A stretch of DNA of 44,591 nt from Arthrobacter wenxiniae (lineage in GTDB: Bacteria > Actinomycetota > Actinomycetes > Actinomycetales > Micrococcaceae). Position 1 is the first letter of the stretch. Each line of letters starts with the position of its first letter. Shown one piece after another: positions 24,058 through 32,495 of the stretch. Below the pieces are notes generated by a model. It had not been told where the DNA came from. It was given only the letters and a program-made list of their open reading frames with translations, and made no database searches. A program made the translations under genes and the position numbers. Where the stretch lies: positions 1-44,591 of the forward strand of contig NZ_JAAMFM010000034.1 of the NCBI RefSeq assembly GCF_013376105.1, read 5' to 3'.

Positions 24058-25770
24058 TCACCGCCGGCGGCGGCCCTCCCACAAACCGACCAAGAGCGGC
24101 ACGATTGACCCCACCATCAGCACGCTGCCCAGCACGGCGTCGCTGGCCCTGACCACGGCGCCGGCGATGAGCAGGGCGCCGAAGACCAGCGCCCACCCGG
24201 CCCGCTGCGCCGAGCGGTTGAGCCGGACCAGCTGCCGTTCCAGGCGCGGGACGGTCACCGACAGCGAGCCGTCCTCAAGCCGGGTGACAAGGCCGTCCAG
24301 GCGCTTGGGCAGGCGCAAGGCGACGGACGCGGCGTCGAGCGCCTGCGCGGCCACGTCCTGCACAATGTTGCCGCGCTCGTCGTGCAGGAGCTGCGCCGCA
24401 AAGGGCTCCACCGAGTCCCACAAATTGAAGCGGGCGTCCAGCGAACTGCAGACGCCGGACGTCAGGGACATGGCGCGGACGATGAGCAGGAAATTCTCTG
24501 GCAGCTGGAACGGCAGGGAGCGGACCACGTCCCCAAACTCCAGCCCAAAATCGCGGAACTCCCGCGGGTCCACCTCGCGCAGCTCCGCAAAGCCCATCCC
24601 GCCAAACCGGGCGAAGAGGTGCGTCATGGCGCGCTCGAGCCCGGCGGTGTCGGCCGACTCCACCAGCACGCCCACCTCGCTGATGGCCGCCACCAGCCCC
24701 TTGCCGTCACGCGCGGCGGCCGCGATCAGCAGCTTACGCAGGCCGCTGCGTGTCTTCGGCGGGACCTCCCCCATCATGCCGAAGTCGATGAACGTCAGCT
24801 TCCACGGATGCTCCGCGGACGCATCCACGGCGGGGGTGATGAAAATGTTGCCGGGGTGCGGGTCGGCGTGGAAAAAGCCGTTCGTGAACAGCTGGTCGAA
24901 CATGACGGACGCGAAAACCGGGGCAACCTCCGCCGGGTCGATGCCCGCCGCCAGCAGCCCCCGCGCGTCGGTGATCTTGATGGCCGTGACGTCCTCGAGG
25001 GTGAGCACGCGGCGGCTGGTCCGTTCCCAGACGACGGCGGGCACCGCCACCCGTGCGTCGTCCGCGAAGTCGACGGCAAAGCGCTCGGCGCCGGCGGCCT
25101 CGTGGTGATAGTCGATCTCCTCCAGGCTGGTCTTCGCAAACTCCTCGACCAGGGCTGGCGCGTCGGCGCGCCTGGACACGAAGCGGATGCGGCTGAGCCA
25201 GCCGGCCACCTTGCGCAGCGCGGCCAGGTCGACGTCCACAATGGCGCCGATGCCCGGCCGCTGCACCTTCACCACCACACTCTGCAGACCCGTGTCCGCG
25301 GCATCGCCGGGCCGCAGCTGCGCCCGGTGCGCCTGGCCCAGGGACGCGGCCGCGAGCGGCACCTCCTCGATCGAGGCGAACACGGCATCCAGCGGCGCAC
25401 CCAGCTCCGCCTCCGCCAGGGCGCGGATGGCAGGGAACGGAACGGGCGGCACCTCGTCCTGCAGCCCGGCCAGCTCCTCGGTGATCTCCGGCGGGAGCAC
25501 GTCCAGCCGGGACGACATGAACTGGCCCACCTTGATCATCAGCCCGCCCAGCTCCACCGCCAGCACATGAAAGCGCTCGGCAAAACGCCGCATCCTCGCG
25601 GGCCGCGTGCGGTTGGCAATCCGTACCAGCCCGATCCGCGGGAGCAGCAGCTCATACCACCACGTCACGGCCAGATGCCACGCCGCGAAGCGCAGGATGC
25701 GCCGGTACCGGGCCCGGGTGTCCCCCGCCCCAAGGCCCGGATCCGTGCGGCCGGCAGACTCCGACGCCAA
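24058..25770 (-). CDS. AarF/UbiB (ABC1) family atypical kinase
   Basis: A 570-residue UbiB-type protein. Hallmarks are the KxGQ element in LMIKVGQFMSSRLDVLPPEI, the Ala-rich nucleotide loop AAASLGQAHRAQL, an EEIDYHHEAAGAERF segment, and the catalytic-site motif FFHADPHPGNIF followed by FIDFGMMGEV. Two hydrophobic helices at the C-terminus would anchor it in the membrane. Relatives act in isoprenoid quinone or lipid metabolism as ATPases rather than protein kinases. The frame opens with TTG 25770, directly preceded by AAGGGG, so the exact start is uncertain. It follows the PadR gene by 5 bp and likely shares its transcript. Confidence 0.88.
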   Translation of the reverse strand: MASESAGRTDPGLGAGDTRARYRRILRFAAWHLAVTWWYELLLPRIGLVRIANRTRPARMRRFAERFHVLAVELGGLMIKVGQFMSSRLDVLPPEITEELAGLQDEVPPVPFPAIRALAEAELGAPLDAVFASIEEVPLAAASLGQAHRAQLRPGDAADTGLQSVVVKVQRPGIGAIVDVDLAALRKVAGWLSRIRFVSRRADAPALVEEFAKTSLEEIDYHHEAAGAERFAVDFADDARVAVPAVVWERTSRRVLTLEDVTAIKITDARGLLAAGIDPAEVAPVFASVMFDQLFTNGFFHADPHPGNIFITPAVDASAEHPWKLTFIDFGMMGEVPPKTRSGLRKLLIAAAARDGKGLVAAISEVGVLVESADTAGLERAMTHLFARFGGMGFAELREVDPREFRDFGLEFGDVVRSLPFQLPENFLLIVRAMSLTSGVCSSLDARFNLWDSVEPFAAQLLHDERGNIVQDVAAQALDAASVALRLPKRLDGLVTRLEDGSLSVTVPRLERQLVRLNRSAQRAGWALVFGALLIAGAVVRASDAVLGSVLMVGSIVPLLVGLWEGRRRR

Positions 25771-25775
25771 CCCCT

Positions 25776-26318
25776 TCAGTCCTGGGCGAGGATCGAGTAC
25801 AGCCGCCGCCGGGCGTCTTCGAGCACGGCCACGGCCTCCTCGACCTGCTTCTTCGTCCCGGTGCGGCCCACCTGTGCCGCTGCCTGGGCAAGTTCGACGC
25901 CGGCCCTGGGCAGTGCGGCAAACCCGCCGCCCGACGCCGGCCCCGTCGACTCCCAGGGTGCCGTGCCCTCGGAATGGGCCACTTCTTCCCGGCCGGCGTC
26001 CGTCAGCGAGTAGACCTTGCGCCCGTTGGATTCCTCGGCAGTGATGAGGCCCTCGTCGGCCAGCAGCTGCAGTGTTGGGTAGACGGAGCCCGCGCTGGGC
26101 TTCCAGCTTCCGCCGCTGCGCTCCTCGATTTCGTGGATGATCTGGTAGCCGTGCATCGGCTGCTCCGCGAGCAGCGCCAGCACCGCGGTCCGCAACTCGC
26201 CCCGCCCCGCCCGGGTGCCGGTGCGCTTGTCAAACTTGGACCGCAGGTCCTCAACGGCCTGCCAGAGTCCGTCGAAGCCGGGCCCGCCAAATCCGCCTGT
26301 TTGGAATGAATTGTGCAT
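25776..26318 (-). CDS. PadR-family transcriptional regulator
   Basis: A 180-residue regulator. The winged HTH occupies residues 40-115 (LRTAVLALLAEQPMHGYQII, then GSVYPTLQLLADEGLITAEE and GRKVYSLTDAG). A C-terminal helical dimerisation arm follows (KKQVEEAVAVLEDARRRLYS). The N-terminal 35 residues are Gly/Phe rich, as in several actinobacterial PadR-like proteins. The start at 26318 has AAGGAG 6 nt upstream. It sits first in an operon with the AarF kinase. Three phased CGATA boxes upstream are candidate autoregulatory sites. Confidence 0.88.
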   Translation of the reverse strand: MHNSFQTGGFGGPGFDGLWQAVEDLRSKFDKRTGTRAGRGELRTAVLALLAEQPMHGYQIIHEIEERSGGSWKPSAGSVYPTLQLLADEGLITAEESNGRKVYSLTDAGREEVAHSEGTAPWESTGPASGGGFAALPRAGVELAQAAAQVGRTGTKKQVEEAVAVLEDARRRLYSILAQD

Positions 26319-26341
26319 CACGCTCTCCTTCATCAATCGCG

Positions 26342-26368
26342 AACGATATACAGCGATAGTTAACGATA
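26342..26368. promoter_or_regulatory. Three CGATA boxes with exact 10-bp period, probable PadR operator
   Basis: (A)(A/G)CGATA occurs at 26342-26348, 26352-26358 and 26362-26368, one helical turn apart, 24 bp upstream of the PadR start. A further GCGATA lies at about 26441. All boxes would face the same side of the DNA, suited to cooperative binding. The intergenic region is AT-richer than its surroundings. Confidence 0.5.
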
Positions 26369-26532
26369 CGTCCGACCCCGGCTATAAATCCATAGTTTGT
26401 TTCACTCAAGTTTGAGGCACCGGATGATCCGTGATTACTTGCGATAGCGAGCGACATAGTCACTTGGTGCAGTCGCCCGACGGCTGGAATCACGCCCCTT
26501 GACATGCCCGGTGGCGTTGCCACCGTGGGGCC

Positions 26533-27336
26533 ATGGCGGACACCGGCGGGTCCATCCCGTCCAGGCGCACCGTTCGCGTCCGCAGGATGTCAATCGCCTG
26601 CCAGCTCACGGCGGCCGGCCTGTTTGTGGTCCCGGCCGCCCTTCAGTTCGTTGCCTCGCTCCAGCGCGGGGTCTGGTTCAGCGGATCACGGGCGCCCGCC
26701 CAGGTCTCGATTGAGGACCACCGCTTTGACTACTACCGTGCGTGGGATCCCTGGGAGCACATCGGGACCGCGGGCCAGTTCTTCGGATCAGGGATCCTGC
26801 TCCAGGTGCTCGGCTTATTGGCCATGGCGGCCGGTGTCCTGGCCCAGCCGGTCGCGGCTGCTCGGCGTGTGACAGCAGCAGCCCTGGCCGCCGTCGAGTC
26901 GGTGCTCGTCCTCCTCGTCGCCGCGACGTTCGGGGTCATCGGGACGCATGCCCTCGTCTCGGGGATGAACGGCACGCCATCTCAGCTGCAAGGATCATCG
27001 GCACTGTTCCGGGCGCTGATGGTGGTGGGATCCGCCGGCCTGGTTTCCCTTGGGCCGCTCTGGCGGGCCAAGCTCCGCGCGGCCATGGCCGCGTGCGCCT
27101 TTCGGTTCGGCTCAACCGTGATGGGCTACTTGATAGCCACCTACGTCATGGCGCCCGTCATCAGCGGTGGCCAGCATGACACGGCCCCCGGGCCCGAAAC
27201 GGTTGTCGCGGCGTCAACGGGCCTGGCGGGTGTGGCAATGCTGTTCGCCGTCAGCGCGCTGGCTGGCCGGGGGCCGGCGGTTCCGCCGGCCTTCGGCGCA
27301 GCAGGAAACCGCTCAACACCGCCGCCACGGCTATGA
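26533..27336 (+). CDS. Multi-helix membrane protein of unknown function
   Basis: A 267-residue protein with about six hydrophobic segments separated by short loops. One larger polar loop (residues about 55-80) contains DHRFDYYRAWDPWEHIG. No family is recognised. The start at 26533 has no clear ribosome site; Met19 (RRMSIACQLTAAG) is an alternative. The gene is divergent from the PadR operon across 214 bp and could be its target. Its 3' end overlaps the convergent MFS exporter gene by 86 bp, so the extreme C-terminus may be misassigned. Confidence 0.5.
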   Translation: MADTGGSIPSRRTVRVRRMSIACQLTAAGLFVVPAALQFVASLQRGVWFSGSRAPAQVSIEDHRFDYYRAWDPWEHIGTAGQFFGSGILLQVLGLLAMAAGVLAQPVAAARRVTAAALAAVESVLVLLVAATFGVIGTHALVSGMNGTPSQLQGSSALFRALMVVGSAGLVSLGPLWRAKLRAAMAACAFRFGSTVMGYLIATYVMAPVISGGQHDTAPGPETVVAASTGLAGVAMLFAVSALAGRGPAVPPAFGAAGNRSTPPPRL

Positions 27337-28495
27337 GGAGCGCGAGCGTCCCCAGCCCGGCGGCGAGGCCGGCTGCCGTGGCAACGGCGCCGACTATCAG
27401 CGGTCCCCCGGCGTCGCCGACTTCCCTGCCGATTTCGGCGGCGCCCATGGTCCGGCCCATCCGCTCCGCCGGCGTCGTGCTGGCGAGATGCGCGAAGCCA
27501 AGCGGCGTGGTGATGCCAATCCCGAAGCCGACGACCACCGCGGAAACGTACAGCGTTGCCGGCAGCGGAAGTACGGCCAGCAGCCCGAGTCCCGCCGCGA
27601 TCATGGCCAGCCCCAGCCCCATGCCGCGCGGGGCGGAAAGGCGCCCGCGGTCCCGCATCCTGCCGGCCAGCGGCTGGGTCAGCGTGGAGGAAAGCGCGAG
27701 GAGGGCCACCACGGCCATGCTGGCGAACAAGTTCAGGTGCAGGCCGCTGCCCAGCAGCGGCAGGAAGCCGACGGCCGCGCCCAGTGCTCCCGTGGCGCCG
27801 GCCAGCGCCAGGGTGGGCACCAGGAAGGAACGCCGGGTGCTTTGGCGCAGCAGCTCGGCCACGGTGTAACGAGGGCGCGGGAGGACCGGCAGCCAGGGCA
27901 TGGCAATCCAGACCCACACGGCAGCCACGGCCGAGATGACGGCCATGGACCAGAACAGTGCCGGGAAGCCGCCGGCCCAGATAAGCCCGGCGCCGATCAG
28001 CGGGCCCAGCACATAGCCCATCCCCTTCCACGAACCGTACCTGCCGAAGTAGCGGCCCGCCGCTTCCGGGCCCGCCAACCGCGCCACCGCCGCCGAGGAG
28101 GCCGGGGAGAACGCGGAGGCGGCCGCGCCCTGGCCCAGACGGGCCAGCCCCAGCATGAGGGGGGTGGCCGACGTCGTACCCAACAACGACGCGAGCGCGA
28201 AGCCCACCAGGCCGGCGACGATGACCGGCTTGGCGCCGATCCTGTCGCTGAGGGATCCGAAGAGGGGCTTGAGGACCACCTCCGCGACGTCGTACAGGGC
28301 CAGCAGCACTCCAAAGGTGAGCAGCCCCAGCCCGATGCCGCCGCTTTCCGCACCGAGCCCTGCGGCTATGCTGTGGGCGCCGAAGGCCGTGGTGAATCCC
28401 GCGGCGTAGAGCGGGGCCAGGGTCCGGGCCGAGGGGCTGGTCCCTGGTCCCGACACCGCGCCGACGGCAGCTTTTCTGCGCAACGGGGCGCTCAT
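27251..28495 (-). CDS. MFS transporter coupled to ChrB
   Basis: A 414-residue, 12-helix major facilitator. The loop after helix 2 reads KPLFGSLSDRIGAKPVIVAG, and motif C-like LGLARLGQGAAASAFSPASS follows, both typical of drug:proton antiporters. The second half contains STLTQPLAGRMRDRGRLSAP. The start at 28495 overlaps the ChrB stop (ATGA). A ChrA transporter would be the usual ChrB partner; here an MFS protein occupies the position. It probably exports an oxyanion or toxic compound, but the substrate is inferred from context only. Confidence 0.85.
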   Translation of the reverse strand: MSAPLRRKAAVGAVSGPGTSPSARTLAPLYAAGFTTAFGAHSIAAGLGAESGGIGLGLLTFGVLLALYDVAEVVLKPLFGSLSDRIGAKPVIVAGLVGFALASLLGTTSATPLMLGLARLGQGAAASAFSPASSAAVARLAGPEAAGRYFGRYGSWKGMGYVLGPLIGAGLIWAGGFPALFWSMAVISAVAAVWVWIAMPWLPVLPRPRYTVAELLRQSTRRSFLVPTLALAGATGALGAAVGFLPLLGSGLHLNLFASMAVVALLALSSTLTQPLAGRMRDRGRLSAPRGMGLGLAMIAAGLGLLAVLPLPATLYVSAVVVGFGIGITTPLGFAHLASTTPAERMGRTMGAAEIGREVGDAGGPLIVGAVATAAGLAAGLGTLALLIAVAAVLSGFLLRRRPAEPPAPGQPAR

Positions 28496-29094
28496 TCGGA
28501 GGGGTCCCGGGGTCCGCCCGGCGAAGCGGCACCTGAAGGGCCGCCACCACCCGCCGCGCCGTGCACGGCCTGGTACACCTGCTCGGCATAGCCGTCCAGG
28601 GCGGAGACGCAGGCGCGCAACCGGGTGTCCGCGGCCCTGGCCTGCGGCAGTTCCAGGACGTCGCGCTTCTTCAGGTCGCGGTACCAGCGGCGCAGTCGTT
28701 CCAGGCTCTGCTCCTCCTCCTCGAGCTCGGCGAAGGTGAACTTCCGCTTGTCGATCTCCTTGGCGATCTCGGCCTCGAACTTGCCGCAGTCGGCCGTGAA
28801 CTCGGCCCATTCATCCACGCGCACCGCGGTGAACGCGTCGCGGAGCATGGCGGCCGAGGCCTCATCGCGCGGGGACGCGTCCAGGACGGCCAGGGTCCCG
28901 CCGCCCTTGCGGCACAGCTCGCCGGCGCGGTCCAGGTCCGCCTGGAAGGCCGGGCCCGCGGGCAGCGCCCAGGCCCCGGAGGCGACCGGCACGGCGCCGG
29001 CCTTGCGAAGCTGGCGCCACACGGCCACGCGGTGCCGGGACGGTTCGGAAGGAACCTGAGGCAGGATCAGGACCCACCGGATATGTTGTGTCAC
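28492..29094 (-). CDS. Chromate resistance protein ChrB, N-terminal domain type
   Basis: A 200-residue protein matching the ChrB N-terminal domain: WVLILPQVPSEPSRHRVAVW, then LRKAGAVPVASGAWALP, and a coiled-coil-like stretch (FAELEEEEQSLERLRRWYRD) near residues 120-140. The C-terminal ChrB domain is absent and replaced by a short Gly/Pro tail, which is common in actinobacteria. The GTG at 29094 is preferred; a longer open frame runs into the divergent promoter. ChrB proteins sense chromate and control export operons. It overlaps the MFS transporter gene by 4 bp. Confidence 0.82.
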   Translation of the reverse strand: MTQHIRWVLILPQVPSEPSRHRVAVWRQLRKAGAVPVASGAWALPAGPAFQADLDRAGELCRKGGGTLAVLDASPRDEASAAMLRDAFTAVRVDEWAEFTADCGKFEAEIAKEIDKRKFTFAELEEEEQSLERLRRWYRDLKKRDVLELPQARAADTRLRACVSALDGYAEQVYQAVHGAAGGGGPSGAASPGGPRDPSE

Positions 29095-29104
29095 AATGGG
29101 AATT

Positions 29105-29118
29105 GTAACAGTCGTTAC
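29105..29118. promoter_or_regulatory. Inverted repeat GTAAC-AGTC-GTTAC in the divergent promoter
   Basis: Perfect 5-bp arms (29105-29109 and 29114-29118) lie in the 38 bp between the divergent ChrB and DUF2127 starts. Such a short region must carry both promoters, so a regulator binding here would control both. ChrB itself or a TetR/MarR-type protein are candidates. Confidence 0.45.
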
Positions 29119-29132
29119 GATTCGGAGGAGCG

Positions 29133-29669
29133 ATGGCCAAGTCAATTTCCAAAAGCACGCCCCTGAACACAACGTTCAGGGTCAGTCTGGTCTTGAAGGG
29201 ACTGGACGGCGTGCTGGAACTCGTGGGCGGGATGCTCCTGCTGCTGGTTTCGCCCAGCCACATGAACTCGGTGGTCCGGTTCCTGACACAACACGAACTC
29301 TCCGAGGACCCCCACGACCTGGTGGCCACAACGCTGGTGCACCTGGCAGGAAGCCTGACCGTCTCCGCCACCTTGTTCGGGGCCATCTACCTCCTGCTGC
29401 ACGGCCTGGTGAAGGTGGCGCTGGTTTGGGCGGTCTTGAGGGACAAGCTCTGGGCATATCCGTGGATGGTCGCGTTCCTGCTGGTCTTCATCGCCTACCA
29501 GGGCTACGAACTGGTGGTTTCCTTCACCTGGGGCATGGCGCTGCTGACCGCCTTTGACATCTTCATCGTTTGGCTCACGCTGCACGAGTACCGCGAGCAC
29601 CGGGAGCGGAAGGCCCACCGCAGGGATGAACGACAGCCGCCCACCCAGAATTTACGGGAATACCCCTAG
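29133..29669 (+). CDS. DUF2127-family membrane protein
   Basis: A 178-residue protein with four hydrophobic helices: KGLDGVLELVGGMLLLLVS, HLAGSLTVSATLFGAIYLLL, YPWMVAFLLVFIAYQGYELV and the helix around TAFDIFIVWLTLHEYREH. The LHGLVKVALVWAVLRDKLWA segment between helices 2 and 3 is diagnostic of DUF2127. A basic tail follows. GGAGGAG precedes the ATG. Its TAG stop (29667-29669) lies in the centre of the CsoR-type operator, so this gene abuts the copper island. The function of the family is unknown. Confidence 0.8.
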   Translation: MAKSISKSTPLNTTFRVSLVLKGLDGVLELVGGMLLLLVSPSHMNSVVRFLTQHELSEDPHDLVATTLVHLAGSLTVSATLFGAIYLLLHGLVKVALVWAVLRDKLWAYPWMVAFLLVFIAYQGYELVVSFTWGMALLTAFDIFIVWLTLHEYREHRERKAHRRDERQPPTQNLREYP

Positions 29670-29677
29670 GGGGTATT
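29659..29677. promoter_or_regulatory. CsoR-type copper operator
   Basis: AATACCCC-TAG-GGGGTATT is a perfect 8+3+8 palindrome matching the consensus bound by the copper sensor CsoR upstream of copper export genes in actinobacteria. It is followed by AT-rich sequence (TGTATTTTTATTGTCAA) suitable for a promoter. The downstream remnant is a copper ATPase. No csoR gene is present in the window. Confidence 0.8.
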
Positions 29678-29850
29678 GTATTTTTATTGTCAATGAAGTA
29701 GTCCGTCCCCGGCCAATGCTCGTTCCGGCCGCCGCCACCGTTCAACCCGCAACGCATGAGTTCACCTCGTTCAAGGCCGGTGTGGCTACGCCCGGGAAAT
29801 CCGCCTCCGGGAGTGGAAAGCACGCCGCCCAAGCGGACCACGGGAGCGTC

Positions 29851-30504
29851 ATGGACCACGACGACCATGCCGGGCACACGGCCGGCCAGCATGCCGGGCA
29901 CAGCACGGCCATGTTCAAGAACCGTTTTTGGCTGACACTGCTCCTCTCCGTCCCGGTGGTGTTCTTCAGCCCCATGGCGGGGCACTTGCTTGGCTACGCC
30001 ACACCGCGGTTCCCCGGCTCCGCGTGGATCCCGCCGCTGCCCGGGACCGTGATCTTCGTCCATGGAGGCCAGCCGTTCCTCAAGGGCGGTTGGCAGGAGC
30101 TCAACGCCCGGCAGCCGGGCATGATGCTGCTGATCTCCATGGCCATCATGCTGCTGGGCCACTGGATCGAAATGCGCGCCCTGGGTTCCGACCCCGGAGC
30201 CCTTGACGCCCTCGCCGTGGGCGACCCTGTGGTGGCGGGGACCGTCGCCACGGACAATTCCCTGCGCGTCAGGGTCACCGCCGTCGGTGCCGGGACTGAC
30301 GTGGCCATGGAATCAGCCGGGGTGGCGCCGGCCGGCAACGACCCCCGGGCCGTTCTGTCCATGGCGGACCTCTCCCACGCCAGCTACCGCAAGTGGTGGC
30401 AGAACCTCGTGTGGGCCACGGGCTACGAGGCCATCTCCGTGCCCCTTGGCCGCCGGTGTGCCCGCCTCGGCCGGAGTGGGGCTCTCCCCGCGGAGGTCCG
30501 GTAA
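29851..30504 (+). pseudogene. CopB-type copper P-type ATPase, core deleted
   Basis: A His-rich start (MDHDDHAGHTAGQHAGHS) leads to the first membrane helices (FWLTLLLSVPVVFFSPMAGH) and GTVIFVHGGQPFLKGGWQEL. Then SMAI joins directly to MLLGHWIEMRALG (residue 99/100), LDALA joins to VGDPVVAGTVATDNSLRVRV (122/123), and TAVGAGTDVAMESAGV joins the A-domain end to the hinge after the P domain. The CPx motif, DKTGT phosphorylation site and nucleotide domain are absent. All three junctions keep the frame. The tail (LSMADLSHASYRKWWQNLVW) is lost by a 1-nt insertion after SVPL. About 217 residues remain of roughly 700. Confidence 0.75.
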
Positions 30505-30578
30505 TTCGGCTTGGTGCAGCCGGCCTCGTAGAGTGCTCGACCAGCCGACCCCCTTGCCTCCCACGGAAAGGATCCGCC

Positions 30579-30740
30579 GTGCCCGCACTCCGTCATCTGC
30601 CCGCGGCGGGGTCCGTGCTGCGCTTGGGCGGCCTGCTGGTCAGGGTCCTTGCCATGATCGCGGGGATCCCGGGCATGCACGTGACCGGCGGTCCGGCAGC
30701 GGCCATGGTTCCCGCCGGCCGCTGTTCCCACCCGAATTGA
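30579..30740 (+). pseudogene. DUF6153-like protein, truncated
   Basis: A GTG at 30579 with AAAGGA upstream encodes PALRHLPAAGSVLRLGGLLV, then RVLAMIAGIPGMHVTGG and PAAAMVPAG. This matches the N-terminal membrane anchor of DUF6153 proteins, which sit beside DUF305 and copper genes in actinobacteria. Homology stops after PAG and the frame ends at 53 residues, where about 140 are normal. The His/Met-rich exported part is lost. Confidence 0.5.
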
Positions 30741-30741
30741 G

Positions 30742-31032
30742 ATAGCGTCCAGCTGCGCGCCGTCCGGCAGCCCCGGCCCCATGGCAGTGCACGGCGCCTG
30801 TGTGCTGTCCTTCGGAGTCGGGGCTGTGTCCGTGTCCCCGTCCGGAACCATCGCCAAACCCGCTGACGTCATGTTTGCCCAGATGATGGCCAACCACGAG
30901 GGCGCCGTTGAGATGGCCACAACCGAGGTCGGCGGCGGCACGAACGCCGACGCCGTCGTGCTGGCCAAGGGCATCGTTGCCCCGCAGGAAACTGAGATCA
31001 AGGCCATGAAGCACTTGCCCGCCGCACTCTAA
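30742..31032 (+). pseudogene. DUF305 lipoprotein, 5' truncated
   Basis: The frame carries a residual lipobox-like IASSCAPSGSPGP but no hydrophobic signal helix. It then has the DUF305 core ADVMFAQMMANHEGAVEMAT, EVGGGTNADAVVLAKGIV and a normal end (ETEIKAMKHLPAAL). The family's metal-binding MMIPHH motif reads MMANHE, losing a residue and one His. DUF305 proteins are exported copper-binding proteins. A single deletion may have removed the end of the DUF6153 gene together with the start of this one. Confidence 0.6.
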
Positions 31033-31110
31033 CGGCCCCATGCGGTCCTCTTGAGGTGGTGGTTCCGCAACCGTGTGGAGCCACCACGTCGCATCCATTC
31101 CAAGCCCCCG

Positions 31111-31560
31111 GGGGGCGCACAGCTCGGTCATGTCCACGGCATCAGCGTGGATCCGGCCACGAGCAGGATCTTGCTCGCCACCCACAACGGCCTCTTCGAC
31201 GCCGGGAAAACCTGGCATGTCGTGTCCCGTGCAGGCGAGCAGGACTTCCAAGCCCCGCCGGTCAGCGGCAACGGCCTGGCCGGCTTCGACGGGCAGCTGC
31301 GCACCTCCGTTGACGGGATCATGTGGACGAAGCCCACAGCAACGTTTGCCCTGGCCGTGCTGGCGGGGAGCCCGGCGTCCGCCGTCGTCCTGGCCACCAC
31401 ACACGAGGGCCTGCAGAGGTCAACCGACCACGGAAACGCGTGGCACCTTGCCGAAGGGGCCCCGTCATGCAGTTTGTTGCCTTCGCTTCCGGCAGCGACA
31501 CGGCTCCCGCGATCGCCGCCGGCCGGGACTGGATCCGCGGCGAACTGCCCATGATGGAGT
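31111..31560 (+). pseudogene. F510_1955-type glycosylhydrolase/sialidase-like beta-propeller, fragmented
   Basis: Recognisable pieces are LGHVHGISVDPATSRILLAT followed by HNGLF, then GKTWHVVS, NGLAGFDGQLRTSVDGIMW, and STDHGNAWHLAEGAP. In the next frame the sequence continues VMQFVAFASGSDTAPAIAAG, a frameshift in a C/G run near 31463. The order matches F510_1955-type proteins (BNR-repeat propellers) found in actinobacterial copper clusters, but several blades and the C-terminus are missing. There is no start codon with a ribosome site. The tail 31561-31727 has no assignable gene. Confidence 0.6.
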
Positions 31561-31727
31561 CGCGCCAGCGGGCGCCTCGGTTCCGGCCGCGGAGGCCGCC
31601 CGGTCCCGGGCCATGGAGCGGGAGTGGCAGCGAGCGCAGCTCCCCGCGGCCATCCGCGAACTGGTGCTCGGGGACCAGCAAAACCGCAGCGCCATCTGCT
31701 GGCACGCCTTCGACGGCTGAGTGGGCC

Positions 31728-32495
31728 CTACAGCACCTTGGACAGGAATGCCTTGGTGCGCCCGTGCTGCGGGTTGGAAAGCACCTCGCGGGGGTTGCCG
31801 GATTCCACCACCACGCCGCCGTCCATGAACACGAGCGAGTCGGCCACCTCGCGTGCAAAGCCCATCTCGTGCGTCACCACGATCATGGTCATGCCGGTGC
31901 TGGCGAGTTCCTTCATGACATCGAGCACCTCCCCCACCAGCTCGGGGTCCAGCGCGCTGGTCGGCTCGTCAAAGAGCATCAGCTTGGGGTCCATCGCCAG
32001 CGCCCGGGCGATGGCCACCCGCTGCTGCTGGCCCCCGGACAGGTGGGCGGGGTAGTGTCCGGCCTTGTCGCCCAGCCCCACCCGCTCCATGAGTTCGACG
32101 GCGCGCTTGCTCGCCTTTGCCTTTGACATCCCCTTGACCCGCATGGGGGCCTGGATGATGTTCTCCAGCGCCGTCAGGTGGGGGAAGAGGTTGAAGCGCT
32201 GAAACACCATGCCGATCTCGCGCCGCTGGAAGGCGGCCTCCCTGGGCCTGAGCTCATAGAGCTTTTCGCCCTTTTGGCGGTATCCCACCAGCTGCCCCTC
32301 GACGGACAGGCGGCCGGCGTCCACCCGTTCCAGGTGGTTGATGCAGCGCAGGAAGGTCGACTTGCCGGACCCGCTGGGGCCCACCAGGCACAGCACTTCG
32401 CCGGTGTTGACGGTCAGGCTGATGCTTTTGAGCACCCGGTTGGATCCGAAACTCTTGGAGACGCGGTCCGCGTGGACCATGGGCGTGCCGTTCAT
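31728..32495 (-). CDS. Polar amino acid ABC transporter, ATP-binding subunit
   Basis: A 255-residue ATPase of the GlnQ/HisP (PAAT) family. Walker A is GPSGSGKS, the Q loop is [18 protein letters not shown], the signature is LSGGQQQR, Walker B is [14 protein letters not shown] and the H loop is [19 protein letters not shown] and MGFA are typical of amino acid importers. The start at 32495 overlaps the permease stop (ATGA). Together with the permease and binding protein it forms a complete importer with a single permease gene, implying a permease homodimer. Confidence 0.93.
   Translation of the reverse strand: MNGTPMVHADRVSKSFGSNRVLKSISLTVNTGEVLCLVGPSGSGKSTFLRCINHLERVDAGRLSVEGQLVGYRQKGEKLYELRPREAAFQRREIGMVFQRFNLFPHLTALENIIQAPMRVKGMSKAKASKRAVELMERVGLGDKAGHYPAHLSGGQQQRVAIARALAMDPKLMLFDEPTSALDPELVGEVLDVMKELASTGMTMIVVTHEMGFAREVADSLVFMDGGVVVESGNPREVLSNPQHGRTKAFLSKVL

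Noticed and set aside
24382-26013. 543-codon plus frame opposite AarF and PadR
   Set aside because: Antisense shadow; spans two clear genes and has no domain.
31561-31721. Frame ending MEREWQRAQLPAAIRELVLG...
   Set aside because: Possible 3' end of another lost gene, but no family could be named and there is no independent support.
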